61,846 nucleotides of DNA from Ignavibacteria bacterium (GCA_030835025.1 JAUQWS010000109.1:1-61846); one strand, 5' to 3'; positions 1 through 8,692 are shown, counted from the first letter of the stretch. The notes: generated by a model from the sequence alone, not told the origin. A program made the numbers and translations.

Positions 1-126
1 TTTTCCTGTTTTTATACTGCAATTGTTTTCTCAATTATCAATATCTTTGTACTTAAGCGGCGCATTGCCGTTGAAGAAACCAAACTTGCTGAGCTTACTC
101 TCAGCGATAATAATATTACAGAATGA
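1..126 (+). CDS. C-terminal end of an isoprenylcysteine carboxylmethyltransferase-like membrane protein (partial)
   Basis: Only the last 41 codons are in the window; the reading frame is open from base 1 and stops with TGA at 124-126. The visible part is a hydrophobic helix (ending about IINIFVL) followed by a basic and acidic tail with RRIAVEE, the usual ending of the ICMT/PEMT-like methyltransferases, where a last membrane helix is followed by R-I-x-x-E-E. The stop overlaps the next start codon (ATGA at 123-126), so the two genes are translationally coupled. The family assignment rests on this short tail only, so it is tentative. A second ICMT-like gene lies at 12554. Confidence 0.5.
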   Translation, partial: FSCFYTAIVFSIINIFVLKRRIAVEETKLAELTLSDNNITE

Positions 127-473
127 ACGAAAGAATTGGGCACATAGAAATATTCGTTAAGGACCCGATAAGATCCAAAAAATTTTACACGGATGTTCTT
201 GGATTTGAATTGGTAGAAGTTCAGGGAGACAAGTTCGTATGGCTTAAGCTTGGTGAAGGCCTTGTACTCTTAAGGCCCGGCAAAGGTGTGGAAAGAGGAA
301 GCATGTATCAAAACGCCAACTCCGCTATTGTGATATATACAGATGATGCGGCTGCTGCTTTTGAGATGTATAAAGAAAGAGGTCTCAAGATAGCAGGTCA
401 TGATACAGGAATGCCCGTTTTCACCGATCTTGACGGGAACTGGTTCCAGCTAGTAAACCCTGCTGACCATTAA
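123..473 (+). CDS. VOC (glyoxalase/bleomycin resistance) family protein
   Basis: A 116-residue single-module vicinal oxygen chelate protein. The N-terminal strand GHIEIFV with His7, the helix with SKKFYTDVLGFEL and the C-terminal DLDGNWFQLVNP are the family landmarks. In metal-dependent members the last strand normally carries a Glu (DPDGNxxEL); here that position is Gln, so metal binding or the glyoxalase reaction may be altered. Two such modules, probably as a dimer, would form the active site in the cytoplasm. Its ATG overlaps the stop of the upstream membrane methyltransferase by 4 nt. The substrate cannot be read from the sequence; the superfamily call itself is secure. Confidence 0.85.
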   Translation: MNERIGHIEIFVKDPIRSKKFYTDVLGFELVEVQGDKFVWLKLGEGLVLLRPGKGVERGSMYQNANSAIVIYTDDAAAAFEMYKERGLKIAGHDTGMPVFTDLDGNWFQLVNPADH

Positions 474-526
474 AGTCTATTGAGTATTTATTTGTAAATT
501 GATTTTAATCTACCTCTTTTTAATTA

Positions 527-558
527 TTGTATATTAGTCTGACTGTTTGCTATATTTG
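527..558 (+). promoter_or_regulatory. Bacteroidota-type promoter for the 582 gene
   Basis: TTG at 527-529, a 21-nt spacer, then TATATTTG at 551-558, an exact match to the TAnnTTTG -7 element. It leads directly into an AGGGG ribosome-binding site at about 572-576 and a TTG start at 582. Confidence 0.5.
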
Positions 559-581
559 ATATTAAACTACCAGGGGATATA

Positions 582-1073
582 TTGAGAAAAATTCAATTCT
601 GTATTGTACTGTTGTTTTTGACATGTTACGGTGTTTTCTCGCAAACTGATCAATGCAGCATATTGTATAAGGACGGAAAGGGCATTCCCAGGACCAGGCT
701 CGTGGGTATACACGAGAACCTTATGCTGGTTTCCGATACCGGTGCTTATAAGATCGTAAATACTGACAGGATTGCGAGGATTAAATTTGATAATGGCAAA
801 TACTGGAAAACGGGAGCCGCTTTCGGTGCAGGTCTGGGGTTTGTTGGTGGTTTTATGGTGTACACAATATGGGGCAAGAAAAAGATAAAGTTCCTTCCCA
901 GGGATGCAACGCTTGGTGTATTGGGACTCTTCACTCTGCCATGTGCTGTGATAGGCGGACTTATTGGCATGGCTTTCAAGAATATTGATGTATACGAGCT
1001 TTCGAAGCTTAACTCTTTTGTAAAATCAAAAGAGATAAAATATATTATCAAAGATCACGCTCAGTATCAATAG
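582..1073 (+). CDS. Exported or membrane protein of unknown function
   Basis: A 163-residue protein I do not recognise. Residues 1-20 form a Sec signal peptide (MRKIQF then a hydrophobic core and cleavage after VFS). A small beta-rich part (25-72) resembles the short domains of exported Bacteroidota proteins that begin with a CxIxxKDG stretch. Two glycine-rich hydrophobic segments follow at about 78-97 and 110-131, likely membrane helices or a glycine-zipper hairpin, with a short polar tail. TTG at 582 is chosen because AGGGG lies about 6 nt upstream and a good promoter ends at 558. It appears to be its own transcription unit. No function is proposed. Confidence 0.6.
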   Translation: MRKIQFCIVLLFLTCYGVFSQTDQCSILYKDGKGIPRTRLVGIHENLMLVSDTGAYKIVNTDRIARIKFDNGKYWKTGAAFGAGLGFVGGFMVYTIWGKKKIKFLPRDATLGVLGLFTLPCAVIGGLIGMAFKNIDVYELSKLNSFVKSKEIKYIIKDHAQYQ

Positions 1074-1087
1074 CTGCATAATTTCCT

Positions 1088-1600
1088 TTGCATAATGAAC
1101 AATTTCTAGAAAGTGAGTTCCAATTGAAAAGTGATTTTAATATTCAGCTTAAGCCTGTTGCGTATGTGAAAAATTCGCGGAATGAGATAACCGATGACTA
1201 TTGGGGAGTCATAATTTCAGAAATTACACTTACCGAAGAATTCTCCGAAGACGCATTAAAAGGACTAGAGGAATTCTCTCATATTGAAATACTTTTTTAC
1301 TTTCACAAAGCAAGTGATTCTGAAATAGTTTTTTCGGGGCATCCCAGGGGCAATCCGGATTGGCCTGAAACAGGCATATTTGCAATGAGGAGGAAAGACC
1401 GTCCAAATCATTTTGGACTGACAATTTCAAAGATTTTAAAGTGCGAAGGCAAGACGATACTTGTCATGGGCCTTGATGCAATCAACGGAACACCAATAAT
1501 TGATATCAAGCCTGTTTTAAGGGAATTTCTTCCGCGCGAAGAGGTGAAGCAGCCCGCCTGGGCTGGTGAGCTCATGAAAGACTATTGGAAAAAATCCTGA
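1088..1600 (+). CDS. trmO: tRNA (N6-threonylcarbamoyladenosine-A37) N6-methyltransferase, TrmO/TsaA family
   Basis: TrmO uses S-adenosylmethionine to methylate N6 of t6A at position 37 of ANN-decoding tRNAs. The 170-residue protein shows the family order: the opening beta strand with LKPVAYVKN, then EITLTEEF, the LEEFSHIEILF helix, HPRGNPDWPETGIFAMR and the RPNHFG stretch, and the closing PIIDIKPVL strand with the LPRE tail. It is the short, single-domain bacterial form, without the C-terminal extension of E. coli YaeB. The TTG at 1088 gives a 13-residue leader; an alternative TTG at 1124 would start at MKSDFN and fits the family better, so the exact start is uncertain. The gene stands alone, converging on the 1613-2218 gene. 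Confidence 0.85.
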   Translation: MHNEQFLESEFQLKSDFNIQLKPVAYVKNSRNEITDDYWGVIISEITLTEEFSEDALKGLEEFSHIEILFYFHKASDSEIVFSGHPRGNPDWPETGIFAMRRKDRPNHFGLTISKILKCEGKTILVMGLDAINGTPIIDIKPVLREFLPREEVKQPAWAGELMKDYWKKS

Positions 1601-1612
1601 TAGCAATTGTCC

Positions 1613-2218
1613 TCATTTATCTAATTCTTCGAATCTGAAAAGGTCATAGTACATATCCAGGTACAGATCCGAAAATTTTCTGGTTACAACTGAAGTATTG
1701 ATCTCTTCTGCCGGGATTTCGCTGGATTTGTTGAAAAGCATAACTTTACCGTCCTCAAATATTTCTACCGCAAGGAGATCACTTCCCCTGTACCATTGTT
1801 TAAAGTAACGGTCACCGTATGCACCTTTTGAATCAAAAATACGGAATATTAGATTCCCGATCCTATCATGATAATAGGATATCCTTACATTTTGACTGGC
1901 GGCTATGTTGTATTCCACAAGTATTTTTAGAGGGGGATTGTAAACAGGGACAATTTTTACGCCGGCCGAATCCTCATAAACAATTTCTTCAGCCTGCATG
2001 AAGAAAAAGCTGATCCTGGTTTCCTGGAGACCGATAGCTCGGACAATTCTGCTTGTCGTTATTGTGTTGCAGCTGATTTCACCGGGGAGGCCGGTTGCTG
2101 TTGTGATTAATCCATCGATGCTGTCTACATACGAGTTTATTGATTCTAATTGATTCTGTGAAAATACCTCTGAAAAAAACGCGAGGATGAATACTAATGA
2201 AAGTGTTCTGATTGTCAT
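1613..2218 (-). CDS. Secreted protein of unknown function
   Basis: A 201-residue protein with a clear Sec signal peptide (MTIRTLSLVFILAFFSEVFS, cleavage before QNQLES). The mature part is acidic, alternates short beta strands, and has a central segment rich in aromatic residues (RISFFFMQAEEIVYED). No catalytic motif or lipobox is visible and I do not recognise a family. It starts at an ATG (2216-2218). Just upstream on the minus strand, TAATTTTG at 2248-2255 is a plausible -7 element, though no TTG lies at the right distance. It probably acts in the periplasm or outside the cell. Confidence 0.6.
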   Translation of the reverse strand: MTIRTLSLVFILAFFSEVFSQNQLESINSYVDSIDGLITTATGLPGEISCNTITTSRIVRAIGLQETRISFFFMQAEEIVYEDSAGVKIVPVYNPPLKILVEYNIAASQNVRISYYHDRIGNLIFRIFDSKGAYGDRYFKQWYRGSDLLAVEIFEDGKVMLFNKSSEIPAEEINTSVVTRKFSDLYLDMYYDLFRFEELDK

Positions 2219-2352
2219 TATGAAGTAAATTCATTTTTGAATGAGTACAAAATTAATCCAATTTAATCCAAAATACAGTGGGAATAAGAGATTCTTAACT
2301 AATAGTTGAATTATGACAAGCGGGATATACCCCTACACCATAGCCGGTTACA

Positions 2353-2383
2353 TTGACTTTAATGTAAAAAAGTGCTATTTTCG
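2353..2383 (+). promoter_or_regulatory. Promoter of the ribosomal protein operon
   Basis: TTG at 2353-2355 (within TTGAC), a 20-nt spacer, then TATTTTCG at 2376-2383, close to TAnnTTTG. The expected start of transcription is 10-15 nt before the rplM ATG, giving a very short leader. Confidence 0.45.
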
Positions 2384-2404
2384 TATTCTTTTTAGGAAAT
2401 TACA

Positions 2405-2860
2405 ATGAAAAAACAGCTAGAAAAATCGTTAAAACCTACCCATTTTACGCATAAAGATGAGGTAAACAAGAAGTGGTACATTGTTGATGCAAACGGGAAG
2501 ATTTTAGGCAGATTCGCATCTGAAATTGCAAAGATCATCTGGGGGAAGAACAATCCCCGTTTTACACCAAATGTTGATACCGGTGATTTTGTCGTCGTTA
2601 TTAATGCCGAAAAAGTAAGACTTACAGGTAAAAGGGAAAGTCTGAAGGAATATAAGCATCATTCACTATACCCGGGCGGACAGAAGACCAAAACATTTAA
2701 AGAACTTATAGCCAAGCATCCTGATAGGGTAATTACGAAGGCAGTAAGGGGTATGCTGCCGAAGACCAAGCTTGGCAACAAGCTAATAACCAAGCTTAAA
2801 GTTTATGCCGGTGATGTACACCCGCATGCTGCTCAAAATCCGATTTCAAAGAATATCTAA
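2405..2860 (+). CDS. rplM: 50S ribosomal protein L13
   Basis: L13 is an early assembly protein of the large ribosomal subunit that binds domain II of 23S rRNA. The 151-residue product has the usual core: WYIVDANGKILGRFAS, the NVDTGDFVVVINAEKVRLTG strand-loop, KEYKHHSLYPGG, and VRGMLPKTKLG in the second half. An N-terminal extension of about 20 residues precedes the core, as in other Bacteroidota. The ATG is preceded by TTTAGGAAATTAC. It is the first gene of rplM-rpsI-rpsB-tsf; rpsI follows after 16 nt, the near-universal L13-S9 pair. Confidence 0.98.
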   Translation: MKKQLEKSLKPTHFTHKDEVNKKWYIVDANGKILGRFASEIAKIIWGKNNPRFTPNVDTGDFVVVINAEKVRLTGKRESLKEYKHHSLYPGGQKTKTFKELIAKHPDRVITKAVRGMLPKTKLGNKLITKLKVYAGDVHPHAAQNPISKNI

Positions 2861-2876
2861 TATTATAATCATATAA

Positions 2877-3269
2877 ATGGCAGTAAACTATCATTTAGCA
2901 ACTGGCAGAAGAAAGACTTCAACTGCAAGAGTATTCCTGTACGAAGGCTCAGGAAACGTAACCATTAACGACAAATCAGGAAAAGACTTCTTCGGCAAGG
3001 AATCACTTGTTAAGGAAGCTTTGGAACCGTTATATATTGCCGAATTAAAGGACAGGTTTGATGTAAAGGTCAATGTTGCCGGCGGCGGAGTTACAGGTCA
3101 GATCGGAGCGATCAGGCTTGGTATTGCCAGGGCAATATTGAAGTATGATGCAAGCGTTAAGCCCGGACTGAAAAAAGCCGGATTGATGACACGTGACTCG
3201 CGTATGGTTGAAAGAAAGAAACCCGGACAGCCAAAAGCAAGAAAACGCTTCCAGTTCTCGAAGAGATAA
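2877..3269 (+). CDS. rpsI: 30S ribosomal protein S9
   Basis: S9 sits in the head of the small subunit, where its basic C-terminal tail reaches the P-site tRNA. The 130-residue protein contains ATGRRKTSTARVFL, VNVAGGGVTGQIGAIRLGIARAI and the ending KARKRFQFSKR, whose final Lys-Arg is the conserved tRNA-contacting tip. Length is normal. It lies 16 nt behind rplM and is co-transcribed with it. A weak hairpin follows the stop, and rpsB begins after a gap of about 156 nt. Confidence 0.98.
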   Translation: MAVNYHLATGRRKTSTARVFLYEGSGNVTINDKSGKDFFGKESLVKEALEPLYIAELKDRFDVKVNVAGGGVTGQIGAIRLGIARAILKYDASVKPGLKKAGLMTRDSRMVERKKPGQPKARKRFQFSKR

Positions 3270-3276
3270 TTTTCTA

Positions 3277-3299
3277 GCAGGTAAGTTTCCTGCATTTTT
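3277..3299 (+). terminator. Weak hairpin after rpsI, possible partial terminator
   Basis: A 5-bp stem GCAGG (3277-3281) with CCTGC (3289-3293), a 7-nt loop and the tract ATTTTT, starting 8 nt after the rpsI stop. The stem is short, so it would at most reduce read-through into rpsB. Confidence 0.35.
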
Positions 3300-3425
3300 A
3301 AGAGTATTTAATAAATCAATCATGTATCCGGATCTTACCCGACTCGTGTTCCGCAATGGAATGTTTAGGTAAGAAGTGAAAGATACAGAAGGGTGCAAAA
3401 AGCACCGCTAACAAAAGGAGAAAAA

Positions 3426-4208
3426 ATGAGAAATGTTTCAATAGAAGACCTGTTGTTATCAGGCGCCCATTTCGGGCACTTAACCCGCCGCTGGAATCCC
3501 AAAATGAAGAAATACATCTTCATGGAACGAAACGGGATCCATATCATCGATCTGAAAAAAACTCACGAATTGCTGCAGGAAGCACAGAACTCCGTTGCAA
3601 AGATCATTGCCGAAGGCAGAACTATTATGTTTGTAGGCACTAAGAAGCAGGCAAAGGAAGTTGTCAAGCAAGAGGCTTCAAGAAGCAGCATGCCGTATGT
3701 TACCGAAAGATGGCTCGGCGGAATGCTCACAAACTTTGTTACAATAAGAAAAAGCATTAAGAGATACAATAACATCGTAAAGATGGAAACCGACGGCACC
3801 ATCAATAATTACCAGAAAAAAGAAAGGCTTATGCTTTCACGCGAGAAAGATAAGCTGGAAAAGGTTCTTGGAGGAATTGTTGGAATGGTTAAATTGCCGG
3901 GGGCGATTTTCCTTATAGATGTAAAAAAAGAGCATATTGCTGTTGACGAAGCAAGGAAACTGGGAATTCCAATTTACGCTATTGTGGATACAAACTGCGA
4001 CCCAGATCTGGTGGATTACCCCGTACCGGCAAATGATGACGCAGTAAAGTCAATAGAACTTATAACGAGCGCTATTGCCGATACTATAATTGACGCAAAG
4101 CAGACAATGGATATGAAAAGAATGCAGCGTGAAGAAGAAGCTGAAGCTAACAAAAAAGAAGCAGCCTCTGCTGCATCTGACGAGAGCGAAGGAGTTGGTG
4201 TATCGTAA
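3426..4208 (+). CDS. rpsB: 30S ribosomal protein S2
   Basis: S2 bridges head and body of the small subunit and is needed for S1 binding. The ATG at 3426 is chosen over an upstream GTG at 3393 because AAAGGAG sits immediately upstream (3414-3420) and the protein then opens with the standard [18 protein letters not shown]. Family marks include [31 protein letters not shown] and [27 protein letters not shown]. The product is 260 residues with a Glu/Ala-rich C-terminal tail, a usual feature. It precedes tsf by 104 nt, as in most bacteria. Confidence 0.98.
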   Translation: MRNVSIEDLLLSGAHFGHLTRRWNPKMKKYIFMERNGIHIIDLKKTHELLQEAQNSVAKIIAEGRTIMFVGTKKQAKEVVKQEASRSSMPYVTERWLGGMLTNFVTIRKSIKRYNNIVKMETDGTINNYQKKERLMLSREKDKLEKVLGGIVGMVKLPGAIFLIDVKKEHIAVDEARKLGIPIYAIVDTNCDPDLVDYPVPANDDAVKSIELITSAIADTIIDAKQTMDMKRMQREEEAEANKKEAASAASDESEGVGVS

Positions 4209-4312
4209 CAGCTTGAACGCTGGTGCGGTAATTATATTATTTTAAAACAAGTTAAAAGTGAAGTTCTGATGCCTTACATAGCAGCAGGACACGAATAATT
4301 AAGGAGCAAATT

Positions 4313-5179
4313 GTGGACGTTTCAATTGAACTAGTAAAGAAGTTAAGAGAAAAAACAGGAGCAGGAATTGCAGACTGCAAAAAAGCGCTGGTTGAGTCCG
4401 GCGGTGATTTTGATAAAGCAATTGAGTTCCTGAGAAAAAAGGGAGCTGCAACATCTCAGAAGAGAAGCGATAGGATCGCCAAGGAAGGCCTCGTGTTTGC
4501 CAGAGTGAACGAAGCAAGAAACGAAGCGGCTATCATTGAAGTAAACTGCGAAACTGATTTTGTTGCCAGAAGTGATAAATTCAACGATCTTGCAAATTCT
4601 GCTATTGAAGCTGTGTTTTCTGTCAAAAGCGGAGATGTTAACACTCTTTTAAGTACAAAAGTCTCAGGCGGAAGCACTGTTCAGCAGGTTATTGATGATA
4701 CTACTGCCAGCGTTGGTGAAAAAGTTGAACTGAAACGCGCTGAATATTTCAGCAGCGCTGATGGCTTTTTCTGTGATTATAATCACCCCGGCAATAAAGT
4801 TGCATCACTTATAGGATTAACCGGAAAGGTTACTGATGAAGGCGTGCAGCTGGGAAATGACCTCTCTATGCAGGTGGTAGCGATGAAACCGCTCACTATT
4901 GACAGGACCGGCGTAAGCAGCGAGATGATAGCAAAAGAAAAAGAGATATATAAGATCCAGGCAATAAACGAAGGAAAACCCGAGAATATTGCCGAGAAGA
5001 TATCCGGCAACAAGGTTGAGAAATTCTACGAAGAAAACTGCCTTGTTGAACAGGAATTCGTCAAAGAATCAGGTAAAACTGTCGGAGATGTAATTGCCGC
5101 GGTTTCAAAAGCCTCGGGGAACGACTATAAGGTCAAAACCATGGCTCGTTACCAGCTTGGCGAAACTTTAATTGCATAA
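4313..5179 (+). CDS. tsf: Translation elongation factor Ts
   Basis: EF-Ts exchanges GDP for GTP on EF-Tu. The 288-residue protein has an N-terminal UBA-like module with LVKKLREKTGAGIADCKKAL and the core signature EVNCETDFVARSDKF, the segment that contacts EF-Tu. The C-terminal half contains NEGKPENIAEKI, a second family mark. A GTG start at 4313 is supported by AAGGAG at 4301-4306. It closes the ribosomal operon: a strong terminator follows 13 nt after the stop. pyrH and frr continue the classic rpsB-tsf-pyrH-frr order but as a separate unit. Confidence 0.98.
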   Translation: MDVSIELVKKLREKTGAGIADCKKALVESGGDFDKAIEFLRKKGAATSQKRSDRIAKEGLVFARVNEARNEAAIIEVNCETDFVARSDKFNDLANSAIEAVFSVKSGDVNTLLSTKVSGGSTVQQVIDDTTASVGEKVELKRAEYFSSADGFFCDYNHPGNKVASLIGLTGKVTDEGVQLGNDLSMQVVAMKPLTIDRTGVSSEMIAKEKEIYKIQAINEGKPENIAEKISGNKVEKFYEENCLVEQEFVKESGKTVGDVIAAVSKASGNDYKVKTMARYQLGETLIA

Positions 5180-5192
5180 ATTATGAGAATTA

Positions 5193-5221
5193 GTCCCGGT
5201 AAAATTTGCCGGGACTTTTTT
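5193..5221 (+). terminator. Rho-independent terminator after tsf
   Basis: Perfect 7-bp stem GTCCCGG (5193-5199) with CCGGGAC (5209-5215), a 9-nt loop and six T residues. It separates the ribosomal protein unit from pyrH. Confidence 0.9.
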
Positions 5222-5266
5222 ATGTTTGTTTTTAGTATTTTTGTTGTAACATAATGCTTTAAATAC

Positions 5267-5989
5267 TTGGCTAAAGTGAAGTTAAAATACAAAAGAGTAT
5301 TGCTTAAGCTCAGCGGTGAATCTTTAAGCGGCGGAGCAGATGGCGGAATAGATGTAAAAATACTTAATTACCTTACCGGTGAGATCAAAAAAGTTCACGA
5401 TTTAGGTGTTGATGTGGGAATAGTTGTCGGCGGAGGGAATATCTACCGCGGATTATCTGCGCAGGAACAGGGCATTGACGCCGTTACCGGCGATTACATG
5501 GGAATGCTTGCGACTATAATAAACTCTCTTGCACTCCAGAATTCACTTGAAAAAGCCGGCATACCCACAAGACTTCTTTCTGCAATTGATATGAACAAGA
5601 TCGCAGAACCGTTTATTCGCAGGCGGGCGATGCGGCATTTTGAAAAAAGAAGGATCGTCATATTTGGAGCCGGTACGGGCAACCCGTATTTTACAACTGA
5701 TACTGCCGGAGCACTAAGAGCTCTTGAAGTATGCGCTGATGTAATACTGAAGGGTACACGGGTGGATGGTGTATTTGATTCAGATCCCGAAAAGAACAGG
5801 AATGCAAAGCTTTATCATAATGTTACTTTTGGAGATGCGCTGAACAAGAATCTGAAAGTTATGGATATGACTGCGTTTGCACTTTGCCGTGAGAATAATA
5901 TCCCTATCATAGTTTTTAATATGAACAAGAAAGATAACTTCAAAAAAATAGTTCTTGGAGATAAAGTCGGAACATTTGTTCACAATTGA
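5267..5989 (+). CDS. pyrH: UMP kinase
   Basis: PyrH phosphorylates UMP to UDP, the entry to UTP/CTP synthesis, as a hexamer of the amino-acid-kinase fold regulated by GTP and UTP. The 240-residue protein has the phosphate loop KLSGESL, VVGGGNIYRG, the UMP-binding DYMGMLATIINSLALQ and the GTGNPYFTTDTAGALRA region, and VDGVFDSDPEKN. A TTG start at 5267 fits the family N-terminus, with no clear Shine-Dalgarno sequence; a GTG at 5276 is the alternative. It lies after the tsf terminator and 46 nt before frr, so pyrH-frr is probably its own transcription unit. Confidence 0.96.
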   Translation: MAKVKLKYKRVLLKLSGESLSGGADGGIDVKILNYLTGEIKKVHDLGVDVGIVVGGGNIYRGLSAQEQGIDAVTGDYMGMLATIINSLALQNSLEKAGIPTRLLSAIDMNKIAEPFIRRRAMRHFEKRRIVIFGAGTGNPYFTTDTAGALRALEVCADVILKGTRVDGVFDSDPEKNRNAKLYHNVTFGDALNKNLKVMDMTAFALCRENNIPIIVFNMNKKDNFKKIVLGDKVGTFVHN

Positions 5990-6035
5990 GGACTTTTACT
6001 TTTAAAGAAGTTCAATTACAAAAAGAGATCCAGTT

Positions 6036-6593
6036 ATGATCAAGGAAATTATCAAGAATACAGATACAAAGATGCACAAAGCCACAGAGCATGTGCGGGG
6101 TGAGTTAATAAGAATAAGAACGGGCAAGGCAACAACAAACCTGCTTGACGGAGTCAAAGTCGATTACTACGGAACTCTTACACCGCTTAACCAGGTTGGC
6201 AATTTAAGCACACCTGATATTCACACTATCACAATACAGGTATGGGATAAATCAGCAATGCCGCTTGTGGAAAAGGCTATCCTGAATTCAAACCTCGGAC
6301 TCAATCCCATAAACGACGGAAATGCTATAAGAGTCCCTATACCTGCACTTAACGAAGAAAGAAGAAAAGAACTTGTTAAGCTTGTCAAGAAGTATGCAGA
6401 AGACGGCAAAATAGCCGTACGCAACGTGCGTCGGGATGAGATCGAAAAGCTGAAGAAAGCCGAAAAGGACGAGCATTTTTCGGAAGATGACAGGAAACAC
6501 GCCGAAACTGAAATTCAAAAGCTGACGGATAAACATATTAAGGAAATAGACCTCCTGATCCAGCAAAAAGAAAAAGAAATAATGGAAGTTTGA
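6036..6593 (+). CDS. frr: Ribosome recycling factor
   Basis: RRF works with EF-G to split post-termination ribosomes. The 185-residue protein is the usual length and has the three-helix bundle and hinge domain: HVRGELIRIRTGKATTNLLDG, VDYYGTLTPLNQVGNLSTPD, then LNEERRKELVKLVKKYAEDGKIAVRNVRRDE, and an acidic-basic final helix. The ATG at 6036 follows GAGATCC, a weak ribosome-binding sequence. It is downstream of pyrH. waaA follows after 39 nt and may be read from the same transcript. Confidence 0.97.
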   Translation: MIKEIIKNTDTKMHKATEHVRGELIRIRTGKATTNLLDGVKVDYYGTLTPLNQVGNLSTPDIHTITIQVWDKSAMPLVEKAILNSNLGLNPINDGNAIRVPIPALNEERRKELVKLVKKYAEDGKIAVRNVRRDEIEKLKKAEKDEHFSEDDRKHAETEIQKLTDKHIKEIDLLIQQKEKEIMEV

Positions 6594-6632
6594 TCCCGGG
6601 TAAAGTACTTCGGGAAAACAATTCCTTTTTAA

Positions 6633-7946
6633 ATGAAATATTTTTGGTCTATAGTTTATAACTCCTTATTCCTGCCTTTTTTCTGGCTCGGGGCTAAATT
6701 GCTGTCATTATTCAATAACAAGCTCAAGGCAGGTTTTAAGGGGAGGAAAGAACTGTACAAACTGCTTGAGTCGAAAGTCCGCGTACTTGACCCTAACAGA
6801 AAAAATATACTGATCCATTGTTCCTCGCTCGGAGAGTTTGAGCAGGCAAAACCTATAATTGACGAACTTGATAAAGCAGGCAAATTCAATTTTATCGTTT
6901 CATTTTTTTCTCCGTCCGGATTTAACCATTCCAAAGTTGATTCAAATCTCAATTCGAAAATTGTAAAAACTTATCTGCCCTTTGATACCCCGAACAAAAT
7001 GAGGAAGTTTCTAGATCTTGTTAAACCATCCTCAGTAATATTTATTAAATACGATCTCTGGCTTAACCTGCTGAGAGAACTGAATACGCGGAATATTTAC
7101 ACGCTTGTTGTTAACTCTGCATTTGATACAAGAAGGTTCAAATGGCGTTTCAAACCAAGCCTCTTATATAAGAAGAACATTTACCGGATGGTGGATGTAA
7201 TAGGTGTTACTGACGATGAGGACAGACAAAGATTTGAAAAACTCATGAACGGCGATTCAGAAGTTCTGGTTTTTGGAGATACAAAATACGAGAGAATAAA
7301 GAAAGCCAGAGAGATTTCAAGTGAAAAAGAACTCATTAACGGTGATATCTTAACCAGGAAGAATGTCTTTGTTGTGGGAAGCTCCTGGGACAAGGATGAA
7401 GACATAATATTCCCCGTACTGGATAAGATCGGTTCCAACGGACTTTCAGAAGAGCTGAATCTTGTAACTATTGTGGCGCCGCATGAACCTACTGAGGACA
7501 ATCTTGAGCATATTGAGTATGACCTGCACGTAAAATACCCCAACATCAAAAGCATAAGGTATTCAGAGCTTAATCATTACGATGATGAAAATATGATACT
7601 GATAGATAACATCGGAATGCTGATGGGTCTTTACAAATACGCAAATGTGGCTTATGTCGGCGGAGGCTTCCAGACAGGGATGCATAATGTTCTTGAACCG
7701 GCCGGATACGGGATTCCCGTACTGTTTGGTGATGAAAAACTCTCCGAAGACGCCGAACACCTTATGAAAAGCGGCGGGGGAATTGCAGTAGAGGATACTA
7801 AGGACCTGTTCAAGAACCTGATCAACCTGTTAAGGAAAAAAGATGTCAGAACAAATGTCGGCAGCAAGTCCTTATCTGTATTCGATAGCAGGAACGAAGC
7901 CTCAAAGAAGATTGCCGAACTTATAAACAAAAAAGTCCGGTCCTGA
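6633..7946 (+). CDS. waaA: 3-deoxy-D-manno-octulosonic acid (Kdo) transferase
   Basis: WaaA (KdtA, GT30) adds Kdo from CMP-Kdo to the lipid A precursor at the cytoplasmic face of the inner membrane. A hydrophobic N-terminal anchor (about residues 5-25) is followed by a GT-B fold: the ILIHCSSLGEFEQAKPII motif with the catalytic Glu (LGEFEQ), FIKYDLWLNL, a second domain with VVGSSWDKDED, VAPHEP and the donor site VGGGFQTGMHNVLEPAGYG. Length is 437 residues, slightly longer than the E. coli enzyme. The gene shows that the organism makes LPS. gmhA, another LPS sugar gene, follows. Confidence 0.95.
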   Translation: MKYFWSIVYNSLFLPFFWLGAKLLSLFNNKLKAGFKGRKELYKLLESKVRVLDPNRKNILIHCSSLGEFEQAKPIIDELDKAGKFNFIVSFFSPSGFNHSKVDSNLNSKIVKTYLPFDTPNKMRKFLDLVKPSSVIFIKYDLWLNLLRELNTRNIYTLVVNSAFDTRRFKWRFKPSLLYKKNIYRMVDVIGVTDDEDRQRFEKLMNGDSEVLVFGDTKYERIKKAREISSEKELINGDILTRKNVFVVGSSWDKDEDIIFPVLDKIGSNGLSEELNLVTIVAPHEPTEDNLEHIEYDLHVKYPNIKSIRYSELNHYDDENMILIDNIGMLMGLYKYANVAYVGGGFQTGMHNVLEPAGYGIPVLFGDEKLSEDAEHLMKSGGGIAVEDTKDLFKNLINLLRKKDVRTNVGSKSLSVFDSRNEASKKIAELINKKVRS

Positions 7947-8020
7947 TCACTCATCTTAAAACAATTGGTCCTAAATTTCATTGTCTTTGATCCCATAATC
8001 ATTAATCTTATAGTCAAATT

Positions 8021-8608
8021 ATGTTTAACAGAGCCAAATTCTACGAAGAATCACTTATTGAAAGCGCTGAAACCAAGCAGAATATTCTAAAATCCTGCAG
8101 AGATGATGTTTACAGGGCAATTGATTTGATCAAGGAAAGCATACAAAACGGCGGTAAGATAATGTTCTGCGGTAACGGCGGCAGTGCTGCTGATTCACAG
8201 CATCTTGCTACTGAGTTCGTTATAAGGCTCTCCCATGATATCAAACGCCCGGCAATCGGGGCAATTGCGCTTACTACGGATTCATCTATGCTTACTGCCG
8301 GAGCTAATGATATAGGCTACGATAATGTTTTTGCCAGACAGGTCGAGGGGCTCGGCAAGGCTGGAGATGTACTTGTAGGTATTTCAACCAGCGGAAATTC
8401 AGTTAGTGTTATCAAAGCATTTGAAATGGCAGTTTCAAATGGTATCAAAACAATTGCGTTTCTGGGAGGTTCAGGGGGAAAACTAAAGGGTATGGGTGAT
8501 TGTGATATAATTATTCCTTCTGCCAATACTCAAAGAATACAGGAAGGGCATATAACAGTCGGACATATTGTGTGTGAATCAGTGGAAAGAGAGCTTTACA
8601 GCAATTAG
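8021..8608 (+). CDS. gmhA: D-sedoheptulose-7-phosphate isomerase
   Basis: GmhA converts sedoheptulose-7-phosphate to D-glycero-D-manno-heptose-7-phosphate, the first step of ADP-heptose synthesis for the LPS core. The 195-residue SIS-domain protein has the phosphate-binding FCGNGGSAADSQHLATEF, GISTSGNSVSVIKAFE, and the C-terminal QRIQEGHITVGHIVCE that carries the catalytic Glu/His. Length matches the family. It starts 74 nt after waaA in the same direction, so both could be one LPS unit. An inverted AT-rich repeat lies behind it. Confidence 0.93.
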   Translation: MFNRAKFYEESLIESAETKQNILKSCRDDVYRAIDLIKESIQNGGKIMFCGNGGSAADSQHLATEFVIRLSHDIKRPAIGAIALTTDSSMLTAGANDIGYDNVFARQVEGLGKAGDVLVGISTSGNSVSVIKAFEMAVSNGIKTIAFLGGSGGKLKGMGDCDIIIPSANTQRIQEGHITVGHIVCESVERELYSN

Positions 8609-8623
8609 AAATTACAAATTAAG

Positions 8624-8667
8624 AATTACGAATTGGATACCGGATTTGATTACATTAATTCGTAATT
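8624..8667. repeat. AT-rich inverted repeat between convergent genes
   Basis: AATTACGAATT (8624-8634) is exactly inverted as AATTCGTAATT (8657-8667), with related AATT-rich words on both sides (8606-8690). It lies between gmhA and the minus-strand 8693-8929 gene. It looks like a small intergenic dispersed repeat; it has no T tract, so it is not a typical terminator. Confidence 0.55.
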
Positions 8668-8692
8668 GATAATTCCTAATTCGTGATTAGAT

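Noticed and set aside
3393-3425. GTG at 3393 as start of rpsB
   Set aside because: The strong AAAGGAG lies between it and the ATG at 3426, which gives the standard S2 N-terminus.
8609-8692. AATT-rich repeats as an integration or attachment site
   Set aside because: There is no integrase, tRNA or matching second copy in the window; an intergenic repeat is the simpler reading.
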